From Girardinichthys multiradiatus (taxonomy: Eukaryota > Chordata > Actinopteri > Cyprinodontiformes > Goodeidae): a DNA stretch of 64,000 bases. Within the stretch, counting starts at the first letter, position 1. Each line of letters opens with the position of its first letter. The DNA is taken from the NCBI RefSeq assembly GCF_021462225.1, contig NC_061811.1, forward strand, positions 22,160,663 to 22,224,662, read 5' to 3'. The notes under the pieces were generated by a model. The model ran no database searches and had not been told where the DNA came from. It saw only the letters and a program-made list of their open reading frames with translations. The translations under genes were made by a program, and so were the position numbers. Below, piece by piece: positions 62,390 to 64,000 of the stretch.

Positions 62390-62904
62390 ATCCTCCTACT
62401 CACCGACTTATAAGCAGAAACCTGAAGCAAACTACTGACTTTGTTTTGCTAAGCAGAAACTGAGAAGACCAACTAAAAGTCAACAGTTCTACGTCTTCCA
62501 ATGAGTTTCTTTTTTTAGCTGTTGCTAAGCTACAATAGCAGGAGGGGATGAGGTTATGAATAATTATCAAGGCACTTCGAGTATGTACGTTTTATTTCGA
62601 CCTGCAAAAAAAGGCATGCCTGAGCTCTCCATGTGTCTGAATCCCACCCTGGCCAGTAAAACGTCTTGATCACAGCAACAGCAGCGGGGCAGCTAAAAAT
62701 GGAAGACGGCAGCCTTTTCTCTCCCACGCATGTTTCCTACTCCAATTTTCCTCTCGACTTCTCCGTGTCCAGGAAGTAAACACCACCGGAGCTCAAGTAA
62801 ATTCTTGTGTAGACATTTGACCAGTACTGAGTCAACGTAAGGGAACAGAGATAGGTGTTCAGGGGAGGGGTTGCGGAGCATGACTATACTTATCAAAGAG
62901 GGTG

Positions 62905-63320
62905 TAGAGCAGCCTCTGACCCCCAAAATAACAGTGCCAGAGACCGGCGACCCCCTTAAAAATACATTTAATTATTTCACTCTACACAGAGTGAAATAAT
63001 TAAATGTATTTTTAAATAAATAGATTTTTTTAATGACATATAATTATTTTAATTTTTAAAGGGGACATTTAATTGTGCATTTCATAATTTAATGGTATAT
63101 AAATAAATGGTATATTTATCCATTTAATGGTACATTTAATTATTTAATTGTACTCTAATTTTCTCAATGGGACATTCACATGTGTCCCTTCTGGCCCTCC
63201 ATACTCCTCAGGGGTCATATCATGGTGTTTCTGAAAATCAAATGGAGACCCCCCACTGGGTGTGTCGCAACCCCCTGGGGGGTCCCGATCACTGCTTTGG
63301 GAAACCCTGGTTTAAAGGAT
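62905..63320. mobile_element. Degraded hAT-like element containing a perfect palindrome
   Basis: The left edge has AGCAGCCTCTGACCCCCAAA and GGCGACCCCC. The right edge has GTCGCAACCCCCTGGGGGGTCCCG followed by CACTGCTTTGGGAAACC. These resemble the ends of common fish hAT-derived elements from memory. The inside is AT-rich, with a 60-bp hairpin at 62956-63015. Confidence 0.45.
62956..63015. repeat. Perfect 28-bp inverted repeat with a 4-base loop
   Basis: Arms 62956-62983 and 62988-63015 are exact reverse complements (TTAAAAATACATTTAATTAT... inward to CACTCT), separated by ACAC. No coding sequence is nearby. Confidence 0.97.
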
Positions 63321-63749
63321 ATTCTTTTGAATAATGACCTAACAGAGGTTAAGTTTTCGTTCACAAACAAAAAACGTATTTTAGAAAACTGCAGAGGAGT
63401 ACTAAATAAGTAGATTTGAAATCCCTTTTATTTTTCCCCAAGTTCCAATTTTCCTGTTATTTCTCTTAATCCCTTGTTTGTTTGTTTTTATGCAAACAAA
63501 CACCTAAAAAATAAGGTTGATACTATAAAGATTCAGTGGCTTCATACAAATTTAACACAAATGTATCAAGATTAAATCATATTTCATAGACAAATTTGTT
63601 TCAGAAACTCTTGAAACTTCACCTGTCTGTTGTTTATATTTCCTGAAAAACAAGAAGACATGTTTATACGTGTGTTAATATTAGTAAAGCAACATTTTTT
63701 GTCAAATAAATCCTTCTGAAACATCGTACTACAGTGCAGTGAAACATAT

Positions 63750-63930
63750 TCCCCCGAGGTAATTGTCCTGGGTTTGATTACCAATCTCAGGCCGTTTTTC
63801 TGCATGTCTTTCCCTTCTCTCTTTACTCACTGTTCCGTCACATTGCTGTTCAATACAGGCCTCTAGAGCTGCTCTGTGATGGACTGGCAGGCTGTCCAAG
63901 GTGTACCCTGCCTCTGACCCTATAAACACT
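63750..63930 (+). mobile_element. SINE-like fragment
   Basis: GTCCTGGGTTTGATTACCAA is a diverged B box, followed by TCTGCATGTCTTTCCCTTCTC and GACTGGCAGGCTGTCCAAGG with GTACCCTGCCTCTGACCC. Both latter motifs are frequent in fish SINE bodies from memory. The copy is old and its ends are approximate. Confidence 0.5.
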
Positions 63931-64000
63931 GGAGACAATTACCACCATCTTCTAACCAGACTTCACCATAACATCTGTCTGATGCAGCACACAAAATTTT

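Larger units (their letters stand above)
58859..62904. other. Non-coding region with one SINE
   Basis: AT-rich DNA without a recognisable gene. It contains the SINE at 60312-60500 and short reading frames such as 61204-61518 (+) and 62054-62389 (-). None of these has a recognised domain. Confidence 0.4.

Overview
The window is vertebrate nuclear DNA, almost certainly from a teleost fish. Three protein-coding genes have vertebrate exon-intron structure with GT-AG junctions, and the DNA between their exons is full of fish-type mobile elements: Tc1/mariner copies with long terminal repeats, a DIRS tyrosine-recombinase retrotransposon, L2- and Rex3/RTE-type LINE pieces, and tRNA-like SINEs. The gene order C2orf50, SLC66A3 (PQLC3), ROCK2, with the first two on one strand and ROCK2 on the other, is the order I recall for human chromosome 2p25. 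The species cannot be fixed from the sequence.

Layout. 535-1288 (+) holds a three-exon C2orf50 orthologue. 4131-14462 (+) holds slc66a3 in seven exons, a complete 207-residue PQ-loop membrane protein. 19481-45028 (-) holds rock2 from its second coding exon to its stop: 31 exons with phases that agree throughout, 4110 coding bases. It covers the kinase domain, the long coiled coil with the Rho-binding segment, and the PH domain split by a C1 zinc module. slc66a3 and rock2 converge, with about 5 kb between their stop codons. The first rock2 exon was not found; 45029-64000 is its first intron, its upstream region, or both, and I see no other convincing gene there.

Mobile DNA. slc66a3 intron 6 carries two copies of one Tc1 family, one almost full length and one internally deleted. 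rock2 intron 10 carries a 4.85-kb DIRS element with inverted terminal repeats and an internal complementary region matching the junction of its two ends. rock2 intron 5 carries an L2-type LINE 3' end and a 1.25-kb element with a LINE tail and a small membrane-protein reading frame. Further out are three more Tc1 copies (42.8-44.3, 53.5-55.1 and 55.25-58.86 kb). The last is split by a 2.5-kb non-coding element with inverted repeats of about 600 bp. One Tc1 copy carries an inverted duplication that looks like a template-switch scar.

The genes are not an operon and do not obviously act in one pathway. ROCK2 is the RhoA effector kinase of the actin-myosin system, SLC66A3 is a poorly characterised PQ-loop membrane protein, and the C2orf50 product is uncharacterised. 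Nothing resembles a bacterial-style defence or biosynthetic system. The items most worth a second look are mobile-element structures and an apparent extra C-terminal exon of rock2.
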